Shown piece after piece: positions 23,713 through 35,422 of a stretch of 64,000 bases of DNA. Under the pieces are notes generated by a model, which ran no database searches, was not told the origin of the DNA, and saw only the letters and a program-made list of their open reading frames with translations. How positions within the stretch are numbered: the stretch's first letter is position 1; each line of letters starts with the position of its first letter. The DNA is from Rana temporaria (Eukaryota > Chordata > Amphibia > Anura > Ranidae): contig NC_053493.1 of NCBI RefSeq assembly GCF_905171775.1, positions 247,968,438-248,032,437 on the forward strand, read 5' to 3'. The position numbers were made by a program, and so were the translations under genes.

Positions 23713-24697
23713 CCACTTAACGACCGCCGCATGTACATATACGTCCACAGAATGGCACGTACAGGCAGATGGGCGTACCCGTACGTCCCTGCCTAGACGT
23801 GGGTCGGGGTCCGATCGGGACCCCCCTGGTACATGCAGCTGTCGGAAATCGTCTGTGAGCGATCCGGGATGAGGGGGCGGCTATTCGTTTCTAGCCACCC
23901 CCTCGCGATCGCTCCCCGGAGCTGAAGAACGGGGAGAGCCGTATGTAAACACGGCTTCCCCGTGCTTGACTGTGGCGGCTGCATCGAATGTGTCATCCCT
24001 TTTATAGGGAGACACAATCAATGACATCAGACCTACAGCCACACCCCCCTACAGTTGTAAACACACACTAGGTGAAACATAACTCCTTCAGTGCCCCCTG
24101 TGGTTAACTCCCAAACTGCAACTGTAATTTTCACAGTAAACAATGCATTTTTTGCTGTGAAAATGACAATGGTCCCAGAAAATGTGTCAAAATTGTCCGA
24201 AGTGTCCGCCATAATGTCGCAGTCACGAAAAAAATCGCTGATAGCCGCCATTAGTAGTACATTTTTTTTTATAAAAATGCAATAAAACTATCCCCTATTT
24301 TGTAAACGCTATACATTTTGCGCAAACCAACCGATGAACGTTTATTGCGATTTTTTTTACCAAAAATATGTAGAAGAATAAGTATCGGCCTAAACTGAGG
24401 AAAAAAAATGTTTTTTTTTTATATATTTTTGGGGGATATTTATTATAGAAAAAAGTTAAAAATATAGAATTTTTTTCAAAACTGTCGCTCTATTATTGTT
24501 TATAGCGCAAAAAATAAAAACCGCAGAGCTGATCAAATACCACCAAAAGAAAGCTCAATTTGTGGGAAAAAAAGGATGTCAATTTTGTTTGGGAGTCACG
24601 TCGCACGACCACGCAATTGTCTGTTAAAATTACGCAGTGCCGAATCGCAAAACCTGGCCTGGGCCTTTAGCTGCATTTTGATCCGGGGCTTAAGTGG
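23713..24697 (+). mobile_element. 1 kb TTAA-flanked element, copy D
   Basis: Starts CCACTTAACGACC, ends GGGCTTAAGTGG, 985 bp, TTAA on both sides (23709-23712, 24698-24701). Hairpin at 23930-23963 as in copy A. Confidence 0.88.
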
Positions 24698-24787
24698 TTA
24701 ATTGAACAAGCTGAAGGTAGAACCCGATTGGCTACCATGTACAGCTGCACCAGATTTTGCACTCTACAGTTTTAGTAAATCAACCCA

Positions 24788-25520
24788 AGTGTGTCTTCAG
24801 TTTTTGGGTTCAGACTTTTGCATAATTTCATGCTGGAATTGAGTTTTACTGAACAAATGTGTACAAGACATTCTTCCTCCATCCATGTACTTGGAGTCGT
24901 CACGGTGACCAGAAGGCTGTACATGAAAACGTTTAACATTCAGAATTTGTTCACAGACAATAATTTATTGGAACTCATCTGTAACAAGACCTGGCACTGA
25001 TTTATAAGTTGATTTGAAAAATAAATAAAAGTGATAGAAACCTACATTTGGTTTTAATGATAGACTGTTGCAGCGTGAAAAGTAAGGATAGGAAACATTG
25101 CTGGGAAATTAGATATTATGCCCTGAGGAAAGCTGCAGCTACCAGCCCATTAATTATTAGATATTTATTATTAAAAAATTCTTTTCATGAGTGACTGCAG
25201 AACATTTATGCTGTTCAAGCTGTTGGGTTCCGACATCAAAGAATTCTGTGAAGCTTTTTCGGGATGTCTGTTTACCTGTTGCACTCAAGTAAGGTGTGAG
25301 CAATTTCATACAATGCCTGCCAACAGTAGCAAATCTAAAATCACTGGATTTCGTATTAAAACCTTGTAGCTTTAGAACCATGTCTGCACTGTGATAGGTT
25401 GTGGATCTGTTTCCATTTCCTTCTTATAATCTTACATTTTAGCATACATTATGAAATGATGTCAGATACTATTGTATGGGTGTAAAAGCTCATATAAAGC
25501 CTACAATACATGCAAAGAGT
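24788..25520. other. low-copy stretch, possible conserved non-coding block
   Basis: No repeat recognised. 25030-25390 keeps balanced composition and open frames on both strands without splice signals, so it looks more like conserved non-coding DNA than an exon. Confidence 0.3.
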
Positions 25521-25524
25521 TTAA

Positions 25525-26468
25525 CCACTTCCATACCAGGCACTTATGCACCTTCCTGCCCAAGCCAATTTTCAGCTTTCAGCGCTGTCGCAATTTGAAA
25601 GACAATTGCGCGGTCATGCTACACTGTACCCAAACTATTTTTTTATCATTTTGTTCCCACAAATATAGCTTTCTTTTGGTGGTATTTGATCACCTCTGTG
25701 ATTTTTAACAACTAAAAAAAGACCAAAATGTTTGTAAAAAATTAAGTTTTTATTTTTTTTTGTTAATTTTTTTGTAAATAAGTAAGTTTTCTTCTTCAAT
25801 TATGGGCACTGATAAGGTGGCACTGATGGGCACCGATGAGGTGACACTGATGGGCACCGATAGGTACTGATAGGCGGCGCTGGTATGCTGCACTGATGGG
25901 CATTCATAGGCAGCACTGATGGGCACTCATAGGCAGCACTGATGGGCACTCTTGGGTGGCACAGATAGGTGGGCACTGGGCATAGATGGGCACTAAGAGG
26001 TGGCACTGATGGACACTGAGGGGTGGCACTGATGGCATTGCTTGGCATCATTTTAGCCAGTGCCCATGTTGCCAGTCAGTGCTCATTTGTGGGCACTAAT
26101 TGGCATCGATTGTGTTAATTTTTTTTTTATTTTTTTTTTTGCTCTATAGAACACCGGGGAGCACTCCCTGGTGGTCCAGTGTTGGCATCCGAGGGGGGGG
26201 GCTGCGCTGATAAACAATCAGCGCAAACCCCCCCTGTCAGGAGAGCCGCCGATCGGCTCTCCTCTACTCGCGTCTGTTAGACGCGAGTGAGGAAGAGCCG
26301 ATCAACGTCTCTTCCTGTTTACATCGTGATCAGCCGTGGTTGGAGATCCCGCATCACCGATCGCCGCGCGCCCCAGCATGAAATCCTGCAGGACGCCAAT
26401 AGACGTCCAGTCAGGATTTCACAACCACTTCCCGGACGTCAATTGACTATTGACCAGGCGGGAAGTGG
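25525..26468 (-). mobile_element. 1 kb TTAA-flanked element, copy E (diverged)
   Basis: TTAA at 25521-25524 and 26469-26472. Starts CCACTTCCATACCAGG, ends GGCGGGAAGTGG. A minisatellite of CACTGATGGGCAC-type units fills 25800-26100. The GC-rich end has a different hairpin, ACTCGCGTCT/AGACGCGAGT (26266-26288). Confidence 0.75.
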
Positions 26469-26472
26469 TTAA

Positions 26473-27030
26473 ATGGCTAAGAAAGGCTGCTAATACCCCA
26501 TCATTCCTCTGATTGTCAGGGTCTTGCAATGTCTCATGGGACTTGTAGTTTCACCACAGCTGGAGGGCGGAGGTTGCCTACCCCTGGTCTAGGCACTTAT
26601 TTTTAATGTTTTACATAGCTATACCTGCAAAAGGGGCCAGCCTTAAATGATCTAGCAGGACTAAAGTTCCACTTGACAGCCAAATGCTTCATATAGATTC
26701 CTCAACAGCCGCAAAGGATATAAAATCGCTTCGTGTGCACCAAATCCCTTTGCAAACCGCACAGATATAAATTGTACTCATTGAATGTCATGGGGTACGA
26801 CTTTGCAGTCCCAAGTTGCAGGAGAAGTCACACAAGTGTGAAAGGAGCCTAAGTGATTATTCTGCCTAGCAGCACTGGGGTCGTCAGTTTGAAACCCAAC
26901 CATAGCACTACCTGCATGGAGTTTGCATTTTCTTCCTGTGCAGGTTGCCTCCCACACTCCAAAGACATGCTGGTAGGTTAATTGGCACCTTTATGTGTAA
27001 ATTGGCAGCACCTGTAATAAATAAATAGCC
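26473..27030. repeat. fragments of three dispersed repeats
   Basis: 26515-26590 is half of an hAT-type MITE (GGGACTTGTAGTTTCAC). 26660-26850 ends CACAAGTGTGAAAGGAGCC, like the TTCACACTG MITEs. 26880-27000 contains TTTGCATTTTCTTCCTGTG and CAAAGACATGCTGGTAGG, a widespread vertebrate repeat; a GTTTGAAACCC word there resembles a tRNA B box, so a SINE is possible. Confidence 0.45.
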
Positions 27031-28185
27031 TCTTGTATTCTTGTACAAGTTTTGCTTATCCTGGGGTTCAGCTTTAATAAAACTATTTTTTAATACTATG
27101 TTAGACTTTTCATATAACAATAAATACAAAAGTTTTTAAAAGAACCAACATTTGAGAATTCGCTATCTGTAAAAGCAGTACTGGAGATGCTCTATAGATT
27201 GTGAGGCTTTTTCTATAGTCTCCTGTTTATCATGAAGTATGTTGGACAGGTTTTCTTAAAGTGTTACACAGACTGATTTTACTGTTGTGCGTTTAGTATG
27301 TGGTAAAGTATGCTTGTTATACTCACTGTGGAACCTAAGGGGTTAATCCTCCACATTGTGCAAGAAAGATCCCGTCTTCTCTGATCCCCCTTCTTCCACT
27401 GTCCTCTAACTATATCCTGAAAATACAGAGCACTGGAGTCACCCTGCACATGCTCAGTTTGGTGTGTATTACTAGAGAGTATTTTTTTCTCTTGGGAGGG
27501 TGCATGTGATTGGCACAGGGCCAATCAGCGCTGTCCAGACAGAGGGTCAGGGGTCCTGCAGCCTCAAAGGACAGTTAGAGTAGAATGAAAACTTCTCCTA
27601 CAAGCTTTAACCAGACACTGATAGAAGTCACAAGACTGCTATATACTGCTGATGAGAAAGGGTATTTAGCAGTTTATATTTACTAAAATAATTGCATTTC
27701 CATGTTCTGGAAACTGTGGGAGACCAGATATAGTGAATGTAGTGTCCTGGATTTAGTAACACTTTAATTCCAATACAGGAGAGTTTTACTTAACTCTAAT
27801 AGGACAGATACTATCTTCCATGTTCTGGCAAATGACAATTTTGGCTGCCAGGTGAATATAAGATATTATGATTTGGGAAAGTTTCGATATTTATGGGATA
27901 CGTTTATGTAGTAATGCAGTTTGTGGTACATTTATTTGAGAACTTGTGTTGATAAGTGAGAAGATTCGGATTCAAAAGCTTCTGATTTTTGTAAGTTGCT
28001 ATCAAAGATAAAACAGTGTTCAGTCCTGTCCACACAAGCACATTTTACATATTGTTTCATATACAATTTTCAATATAATAGCTTACGTTGTCTTTTTAAG
28101 GAATTGAGAAAGTGGGAAACTTGGTTCCATCTAAAAAAAAAAATCTCCACTGGAAAAGTGCATTTTCTCCTAGGTATATACAGTA
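27031..28185. other. no recognised feature
   Basis: AT-rich intergenic sequence; no exon, RNA gene or clear repeat found. Confidence 0.3.
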
Positions 28186-28620
28186 TGTCAGGACCTGGAC
28201 TTAAACCTGGGACCTCTGCTGTGTCTGACAATGACTCCGATTGCCAAGTCACGTTGAAAGCTAGACAGTTACAAGGACAATTCCTTAAATGCTCCTGCCT
28301 TGAATCTTGTTTGACTTGAGCCTTGAACTTTGTTGCTCCCATGAACTTACTGATTTAAGCCATATCTTTGCATTTCCTGTTTGCCAGATTATTGTGCTCT
28401 CTCCAGCCAATATCTTGCTTTTGTCTCTCCTGCTGCTGTCCATATCTTTTCTACCATTTGTTACCAACCTTTGGCTTGTCCCTCCACTACTGTATGTGTC
28501 TGCTTAATCCTTTGGCTTGTTTACTGACTATGCTCCTGCTTGATCCCTACCTGCTATATCTGCTACTGGACCCCGGCTTGCTCACCTCCTGGTGGGGCAA
28601 TCCTGCGGACCGTGACATTG
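28186..28620. repeat. dispersed C/T-rich repeat (SINE or LTR fragment)
   Basis: CCTGGACTTAAACCTGGG resembles a tRNA B box read on the minus strand. It is followed by repeated GCTTGTTTACTGACTATGC / CTTGATCCCTACCTGC phrases typical of dispersed amphibian and fish repeats. Class undetermined. Confidence 0.4.
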
Positions 28621-28866
28621 GACTAAAATGTAGAAAAGCCCATATCCACCATCATAAGCTCTGGTGAATACCAGTTAGTAGAATTTGCTTTGTAACAAAT
28701 CAAAATTTGACAACATTTTGCTGACTTTTGGATGCATCCGAATGTCCAAATAAAAAATAACGAATTTCAACAACTTTGAAAGAAATTATAGCGAAAACGA
28801 ATTTGACATCATTCATTCATTCATTAAAGGTCTAATGAAACAAAAGGTCAACTCAGAGTAAACCTA

Positions 28867-29272
28867 ATGCCGCGTACACACGATCGGAATTTCTGATAAG
28901 AAAAGTTTGACGTGAGGTTTTGGTCAGAAATTCCGACCGTGTTTAGGCCCCATCAGACATTTTCTGTCGGAATTTCCGACAGCAAAAATTTGAGAGCTGG
29001 TTCTCAAATTTTCCTAAGGGAAAAGTTCTTGTCGGAAATTCCGATCATCTGTATGCAATTCCGACACGCAAAAATCCTATGCATGCTCGGAATCATTGAA
29101 CTTGATTTTTCTTGGCTCGTCATAGTGTTGTACGTCACCACGTTCTTGACGTTCGGAATTTCCGACAACATTTGTGCGACCGTGTGTATACAACACGAGT
29201 TTGAGCCACCATTTCATCGGAAAAAAATCCACGGTTTTCTTGTTGGAAATTCAGATCGTGTGTAAGCGGCAT
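28867..29272. mobile_element. MITE with ATGCCGCGTACACACGATC ends, TA-flanked
   Basis: Ends ATGCCGCGTACACACGATCG and GATCGTGTGTAAGCGGCAT with TA at 28865-28866 and 29273-29274. Foldback structure built from GGAATTTCCGAC words. It is inserted between two pieces of another AT-rich repeat (28680-28860, 29573-29740; shared AACGAAT words). Confidence 0.82.
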
Positions 29273-29464
29273 TACAGTCCAATCAGCTGATTCATTTTGT
29301 GCTGGAGGTTGGATTACTGGATTTGCTGAGAACGGAGTGAGAAGGGTGTTGTATTGTATTTGAGCAGAGGAGAAGAGATATTGGGGTCGATTTACTAAAG
29401 GCAAATCCACTTTGCACTACAAGTGCACTTGGAAGTGCAGTCGCTGTAGATCTGAGCGAAAGAT

Positions 29465-29466
<2 letters not shown>

Positions 29467-29528
<62 letters not shown>

Positions 29529-29575
29529 TACACACATATACATACACACACACACATATATAAATATTGAATTAT
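29467..29575. repeat. (TA)n(CA)n compound microsatellite
   Basis: About 26 TA units followed by interrupted CA/TA repeats. Confidence 0.95.
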
Positions 29576-29740
29576 CCAAAAACTAATTGATATGTTATAA
29601 CGAATATCGATACTCTACAGAAATAACGAATTATTCAAAATCGAATGAATGTAACTTAATGAATATAACGAAACAAAATTTTGTATTTTACATATGAAAA
29701 CAAAACAAAACCAAATTTTCCACTGTGCACAAGTCTACCG

Positions 29741-30507
29741 GTTAGTACTTAGACCCCGCACCTCAGATGAACCCGTGTCATCAGCCAGTGACCTGCTTGT
29801 ATACCTGTCCCGCTTGTCAGTGGGTGTTGCACCACTGCTATAGCTACTGGCCTCCGAGTCTGACTGTGTCATCAGTTCCCCTGATAAAGTCACGTGAAAT
29901 TTGATCTAAAGTGTGGGACGTATTCTGTAGGCGTGATGACCGGAAGTGATGTCATATCAGGAAAAAATATCCCCGATATGCCTGGGTCATTTTTTTTTTA
30001 TTGATGCAAGCAGCATTTTAAGCATAAAGTGATTTTTAAATTACACTGTTGGGCTATCCTCTATGTCCCTTAGTATACGGACCATATGTTCTTAAAGGGA
30101 CTACAATCCCATTAATGAGGAGGAAGATCTAGGTGAATAAGAATACCCTGGTGAGTGGGAGACCTTTCTACAGAGTACCCTGGGATCTTGGAATACCAAT
30201 CTGAGCAGAGAGAGATGAGCTGGATAATACTGCACATGCGTATATACGACATTATTGGGTTGAGGGCACTGGGAGCATTGAGGTGATTGGGGGAAGAGGC
30301 TTGAATATTTTTGTAAAGAAGAAGAAGTCACATTTATTTCACATTTTGTAAACTGCAATACCATTGTTTTCATTATTGGATTATCATTCACTATTTATTG
30401 TTTAGTACATGTATACACTTGATGGTGATACGCTGTTTAATTTGATGTAATTACCTTTATGTAATCACTTAGGAGGTAGCATGGTATCTTTATCCTATAC
30501 GTTTTTA
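29741..30507. other. no recognised feature
   Basis: Mixed intergenic sequence. The minus-strand frame 30101-30391 has no domain or splice support. Confidence 0.25.
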
Positions 30508-30515
30508 GCTTATAG

Positions 30516-30664
30516 CAGGGGTAGGCAACCTGGGGCCCTCCAGCAGTTCTGGAACTACATTTCCCATGAGGCATCGCAAGGCATATCAGTTACAATTACT
30601 CCCAGAGGCATGATGGGACTTGCAATTTTGCAACATGTGGAGGTCCCCAAGTTGCCTACCCCTG
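30516..30664. mobile_element. hAT-type MITE
   Basis: Ends CAGGGGTAGGCAACCTGGG and CAAGTTGCCTACCCCTG. 8-bp flanks GCTTATAG/GATTTTAG differ at two positions, implying an older insertion. Confidence 0.8.
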
Positions 30665-30927
30665 GATTTTAGAATATGGCCTATGACCAGTCCGGATGTG
30701 GGTGGGGAGACGACTTGTAAGTATGGATTCACAGCACTACATTGGGCAGATTGTACATTATCATTCAATTTGAATGACACCCCAAAGGCACCACCACAAT
30801 GTACCTGCCCTGTAGCATATGATAACACACTATTGTGTGCTTTGTTTTCAGGAACAAAAGTGCAAATACATTTTTCAGTCCAGGCTGATGCATTTGCTGC
30901 CCATTCAAAATAAATGGACAGCCTTAA

Positions 30928-31350
30928 AGGGGTTGTAAAGGTAAAAATTCCTAAATAGCTTCCTTTACCTTAGTGCAGTCCTCCTTCACTTACCACATCC
31001 TTCCATTTTGCTTTTAAATGTCCTTTTTTCTTCTGAGAAATCCTCACTTCCTGTTCTTCTGGGCTACAGGAGAGTCTGGATGCCCACTAACACACAGCTC
31101 CTTTCTCTATCTGGAATGTAGAGAGCGTCCTGACTCTCCTGTAGTCCAAGGGAGGGGGCGAGCACGACACTCTACACCAGAGAGAAAGCTTACTGTGATG
31201 AGTTACAGACAGAAGAACAGGAAGTGAGGATTTCTCAGAAGAAATAAGGACATTTAAAAGCAAAATGGAAGGAAGAGGTAAGTGAAGGAGGACTGCACTA
31301 AGGTAAAGGAAGCTATTTAGGAAAAAAAAAATTGTACCTTTACAACCCCT
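30928..31350. mobile_element. TTAA-flanked foldback MITE (AGGGGTTGTAAAGG ends)
   Basis: TTAA at 30924-30927 and 31351-31354. Long inverted arms (CTTCCTTTACCTTAGTGCAG and complement). The short plus-strand frame at 31018-31227 is a by-product. Confidence 0.88.
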
Positions 31351-31397
31351 TTAATGCAAGTGAATGTAAATGCGTTAATGTAACACACCAGAGTAGA

Positions 31398-31592
31398 GGG
31401 TTGGGTGCACACGTATGTGATTTGGATGCAGTTTTCACCGCATCCAATTCGCATGACAAGAGAGTGTGACCGGCTCTCAATGTCTCAGTTCACACATCTC
31501 TGTCCTGCGCATCTTCGGCTCCGTTTTAGGTCCAAATTCAGGCAAAGATTTGCACCAGACCCCAGCTGCGCCCTGTGGTGTGAACCCAACCT
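31398..31592. mobile_element. MITE with GGGTTGGGTGCACAC ends
   Basis: Ends GGGTTGGGTGCACACGT and GTGTGAACCCAACC; non-coding. Belongs with the TTCACACTG group. Confidence 0.6.
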
Positions 31593-32628
31593 TAAGTGAC
31601 TAGTAGCAAGATTCATGACTCTTTATTGCACATCTTGTAACTAAAATGAACATACTGCTTTGTTACTCTTTACATGTTACCTTCTTGTGGTTCCTGATGT
31701 ATTTAAATACAGTACAGAATGAAAAAAAATCAGAAGCTGCCACAATATTTCTAGGCTGACGCTTACTTTATCAAAATACTTCCCAAATATTAAACACTCT
31801 ATAAACACCCCAATAGCACCAAAAAAGTCAATGCTGAATCCACTCATTCAAAATACTTTCTCTGCTTTATTCCAACCCTGATGTCAGTCTCCATTATACA
31901 ATGCAGACTTGGCTACAGTGACCTGAATCGGCTTTTTACTTGGTTTCTGTTGCAGGGACACTAAGCATGAAACCAGGACTGAGCTCTACCAGGTCAATGG
32001 ATACAATTGTATATTCTGAGTCACAAAAAAAAAATCAATAAATCAATGACTAGAATGGGGAAAGCCATGATTTAACTCTTACATCAGTGGCAAGCTACAT
32101 AATCACCATATTTCACTGGGGACATCATTAACATATAAGAAGTGTGAACACATACTGCTTGCAACAGAAGTGGGAAGAAGGACGAATGTAATGAATGGGC
32201 TGCCAGCACTTCCTGCTGTAGCAATTTTTAGAGCTTGATACTTTTCTGTACAATTCTATTTGCTGTGGAGATGAGCTTTCAGACACTCACCATTATTTAT
32301 TGCACAAGTTAGATGATGTAACACAAAGGTCGCCACAGCTGCAGTAAATTAGATTATTCTGATTTAACAGGGAAACTAAATAGGTAATAAACATTTCATT
32401 CTGTGCTCTCTCTCTCCTGCTATTTTATTAATGTATGTATTTTTATCACCTTTGCAAAGCTCCAACCCCAAGAAGGCTCTGTGCTTTTTGTACCAACAGT
32501 GTTCCTAAAACATTCATTTAAAACAAACTGTGCTGATTTTTTATATTTGATATTTGTAATTATACATTACTATTTGCTTTATAGTGAAACTGACCTGGCT
32601 CAAAACCTTTCTAAAGTAGCAATAGTGC
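31593..32628. other. low-copy stretch, possible conserved non-coding block
   Basis: No repeat recognised. 32160-32410 has balanced composition with TTAGATTATTCTGATT-type homeodomain-like sites. No exon found. Confidence 0.3.
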
Positions 32629-32632
32629 TTAA

Positions 32633-33505
32633 CCACTTGCTTACTGGGCACATATACCCCCTTCCTGCCCAGGGGAATTTTCAGTTTTTAGCACTGTCAT
32701 GCTTTGAATGACAATTGCGCGGTCGTGCGACGTGGCTCCCAAACAAAATGGACTTCCTTTTTTTCCCCATAAATAGAGCTTTCTTTTGGTGGCATTTGAT
32801 CACCTCTGACGTTTTAATTTTTTGCGCTATAAACAAAAATAGAGCGACAATTATGAAAAAAACTATTTTTTTTACTTTTTGCTATAATAAATATCCAATT
32901 AAAAAAAAAAAAAAATTCTCAGTTTAGGCCGATACGTATTCTTCTACATATTTTTGGTAAAAAAAAAAAAAAAATATTCCCAATAAGCATATAGTGATTG
33001 GTTTGCGCAAAAGTTATAGCGCCTACAAAATAGGGGATAGAATTATGACATTTTTATTTATTTTTTTATTATTATTTTTTACTAGTAATGGTGGCGATCT
33101 GCGATTTTTGTCACGACTGTGATATTACGGCGGACACTTTTGACACATTTTTGGGACCATTCACATTTATATAGCGACCAGTGCTATAAATATGCACCGA
33201 TTACTGTACAAATGTGACTGGCAGGGAAGGGGTTAACACTAGGGGGCGAGGAAGGGGTTAATGTGTACCCTGCATAGTGTTTCTAACTGTGGGGGGAGGG
33301 GAGTGACTGGGGGGGGAGGTGACCGATGGTTATCCCTATATACAAGGGACACACATCGGTCTCCTTTCCCTGATAGGACATGGATCTCTGTGTTTACACA
33401 CAGAGATCCATGTCCCTGTCTCTGTGACTGCCTATCTCGGGTGCCCGGCAGACATTGAGGCCGCCAGTGACGCAGCGGGCATGCGCGCGCGCACGCCCCC
33501 CCAGT
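32633..33505 (-). mobile_element. 1 kb TTAA-flanked element, copy F (right end missing)
   Basis: TTAA at 32629-32632. Starts CCACTTGCTTACTGGG. It carries the AT-rich block shared with copies A-D and a perfect 18-bp-stem hairpin at 33376-33415, then loses similarity near 33505 without the expected GTGG-TTAA end. 33560-33615 is the end of a foldback MITE like that at 60971-61022. Confidence 0.75.
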
Positions 33506-33720
33506 GGATTCGGAACATGTTATGCCTTGAATATGGATGTAACATGTTACAAATGGTGAATATATCCTTAATGCATTAAGGTAAAAGACCTTCAGGCTTG
33601 AAACCACTTTCAAATGCCAGAACTCCATGGGCAGTAGAGGCTCTGGCATTTGCCAGTTAAATGTGACTTAAATGTGTCAGGAGCTTGCAGGGATTAAAGC
33701 ATATCTACATCCAAAAAAAC

Positions 33721-34313
33721 AATGCAATATACTGCATTCGTGGTTGAAAATGTGGTAGCTGCATTCATTTTTTTTTTCACCTGGTGATTTGGCCAATAAG
33801 TCTGTTATTTTTCATCTTTTTTTTTTTTTAAACAGTCCAAGCTTTCGAGTAAAAGCAGCAGTTAGACTGTTAAACCAAACCATTTAACACCAGCAGGGGT
33901 ACTTGCAATGGTCATCTTTTATTAATTTATGTAAAATCTTCATTTATAAAAAAAAGGGGGGGGGGGGAAATGTTGCTATAACCACTTCAAAAGGTTTAAT
34001 TTGTTAGTCCAATCCATCCAAAACCGATAGTGCATTCAACACTACCCTTTCCACAGGTTCACAATGATGCAGTTTCGTTGCTCCTCCTTAGTGTGTTCCT
34101 AGTTGGATCACCTGGTTATTATTTTTAAACAGAATTTATATAGCACCAACAGCTTGTACAGCACTTTATAATAGAAGAGGAGACAATAAAGTTCACAACG
34201 AGAGGGGTAGGAGGGTCCTGCTGGTGAGAGCTTACAATCTATACAGAGCTAAATAAAAGAAAAAAAAAAAAGGTTAAAAAACAAACAAAAAAAAACAAAT
34301 GCAGTCACCAACT
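33721..34313. other. unclassified with one old dispersed repeat
   Basis: 34120-34250 (TATAGCACCAACAGCTTGTA, GAGAGCTTACAATCTA) belongs to a widespread vertebrate repeat. A G-run occurs at 33957-33968. No gene. Confidence 0.35.
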
Positions 34314-34317
34314 TTAA

Positions 34318-34854
34318 AGCGGAGTTCCACCCACATTTTTCACTCCCCACCATGCAGCACCGATGTGCATCCTAAATATGAATTAGAAAATTATTATTAT
34401 TTTTTCTGTTCACTTACCCGATTTCAGCCTATATCTAATCTCAATTGCTCCATTAGCAGACACGGCCATCATTCCCGGTTTTGCTTTGGCTCCTGGGAGA
34501 TCTTGGTCTGCTTGGCATGGCACTGCTCCCGTAATATTTAGCATTGGCATCTACGGAAATTCTTGGTCAGCTTGGTATGGTACGGTTCCAGTAACATTTA
34601 ACATTGGCGTCTATGGAAAATCTTGGTCAAAATTGCACCGCACATGCGTGAGATTGGCAGGTACATGCTGGGTAACCAGTATGCATGGAATCCAGGAAGG
34701 ACACTGTGGTCTCAGATGCCCACACTGGAGATGGCCACGCTCTGCAGGAACTACACATTCATAGTTTACAGCATGCCTTTGTTACATTGCACGAGGCATG
34801 ATTATTCTAGGGGTATTTTTATCTTAAAAGTAATATTTGGTCTGGAACTCTGCT
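34318..34854. mobile_element. TTAA-flanked MITE (AGCGGAGTTCC ends)
   Basis: TTAA at 34314-34317 and 34855-34858. Ends AGCGGAGTTCCACCC and GGTCTGGAACTCTGCT. Three near-repeats of TTCTTGGTCWGCTTGG lie at 34490-34640. Confidence 0.75.
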
Positions 34855-34858
34855 TTAA

Positions 34859-35420
34859 TGATTGGTAAGCTGTAATATAATAAATGTTTGCTTGTGGTTT
34901 TAACTTAACTACAGTTAGCCTGGACAGAAGATGAAACTGTAGGTAAAGCCTAGCCTAGGATCCAAGGCCAACAAAACTTGCAGGCTCAACAACATGCATA
35001 TTTACTTCAGTACTATTACTTCCTTAGTAATATTTTTGACTAGGTCCATATGGAGAGTCTATTCCTTCTTGCTATATAATAAACACAATTATTATGAGAA
35101 CAATAGGGATTGATTTTCAGTTTAACAAATAATTGGTCCCATAAATATAAAATATTAAATTTTTACAGAGCACACTGGAGTGAAACAAGGGCAAATGAAA
35201 TGACGTGGCTCATTGGAACCACAACATAAACACATTTTCTTTACAATATCGTTCATACATTCATAAGAAATTCCCACTGCCTTGTTCAGGCCCAGGTGCT
35301 ATGATCAGGGATAATAAAAGGGGGGGACCTTATATAGAACATAGAAAGGAACCCATGAAAAGACAGCTTTCACCGTTCTTAGAACACATTGAAACAAACC
35401 AGGGTGTGAACAGCCTAAAA
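34859..35420. other. no recognised feature
   Basis: AT-rich sequence before the Tc1 element; no exon or known repeat found. Confidence 0.3.
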
Positions 35421-35422
35421 TA

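Larger units (their letters stand above)
23169..24787. mobile_element. short MITE split by two tandem TTAA insertions (nested)
   Basis: The outer element matches the intact 179-bp MITE at 41977-42155 (ends TGGGGTTGATT and AGTAAATCAACCCA). Its central TTAA is occupied by two elements back to back: 23268-23708 and 23713-24697, separated and flanked by single TTAAs. Confidence 0.9.

Noticed and set aside
26880..26905. tRNA gene
   Set aside because: Only a B-box-like word; no cloverleaf could be drawn, and it lies in a dispersed repeat.
33239..33649. 136-residue minus frame
   Set aside because: Lies in the GC-rich part of TTAA element copy F, including its hairpin.
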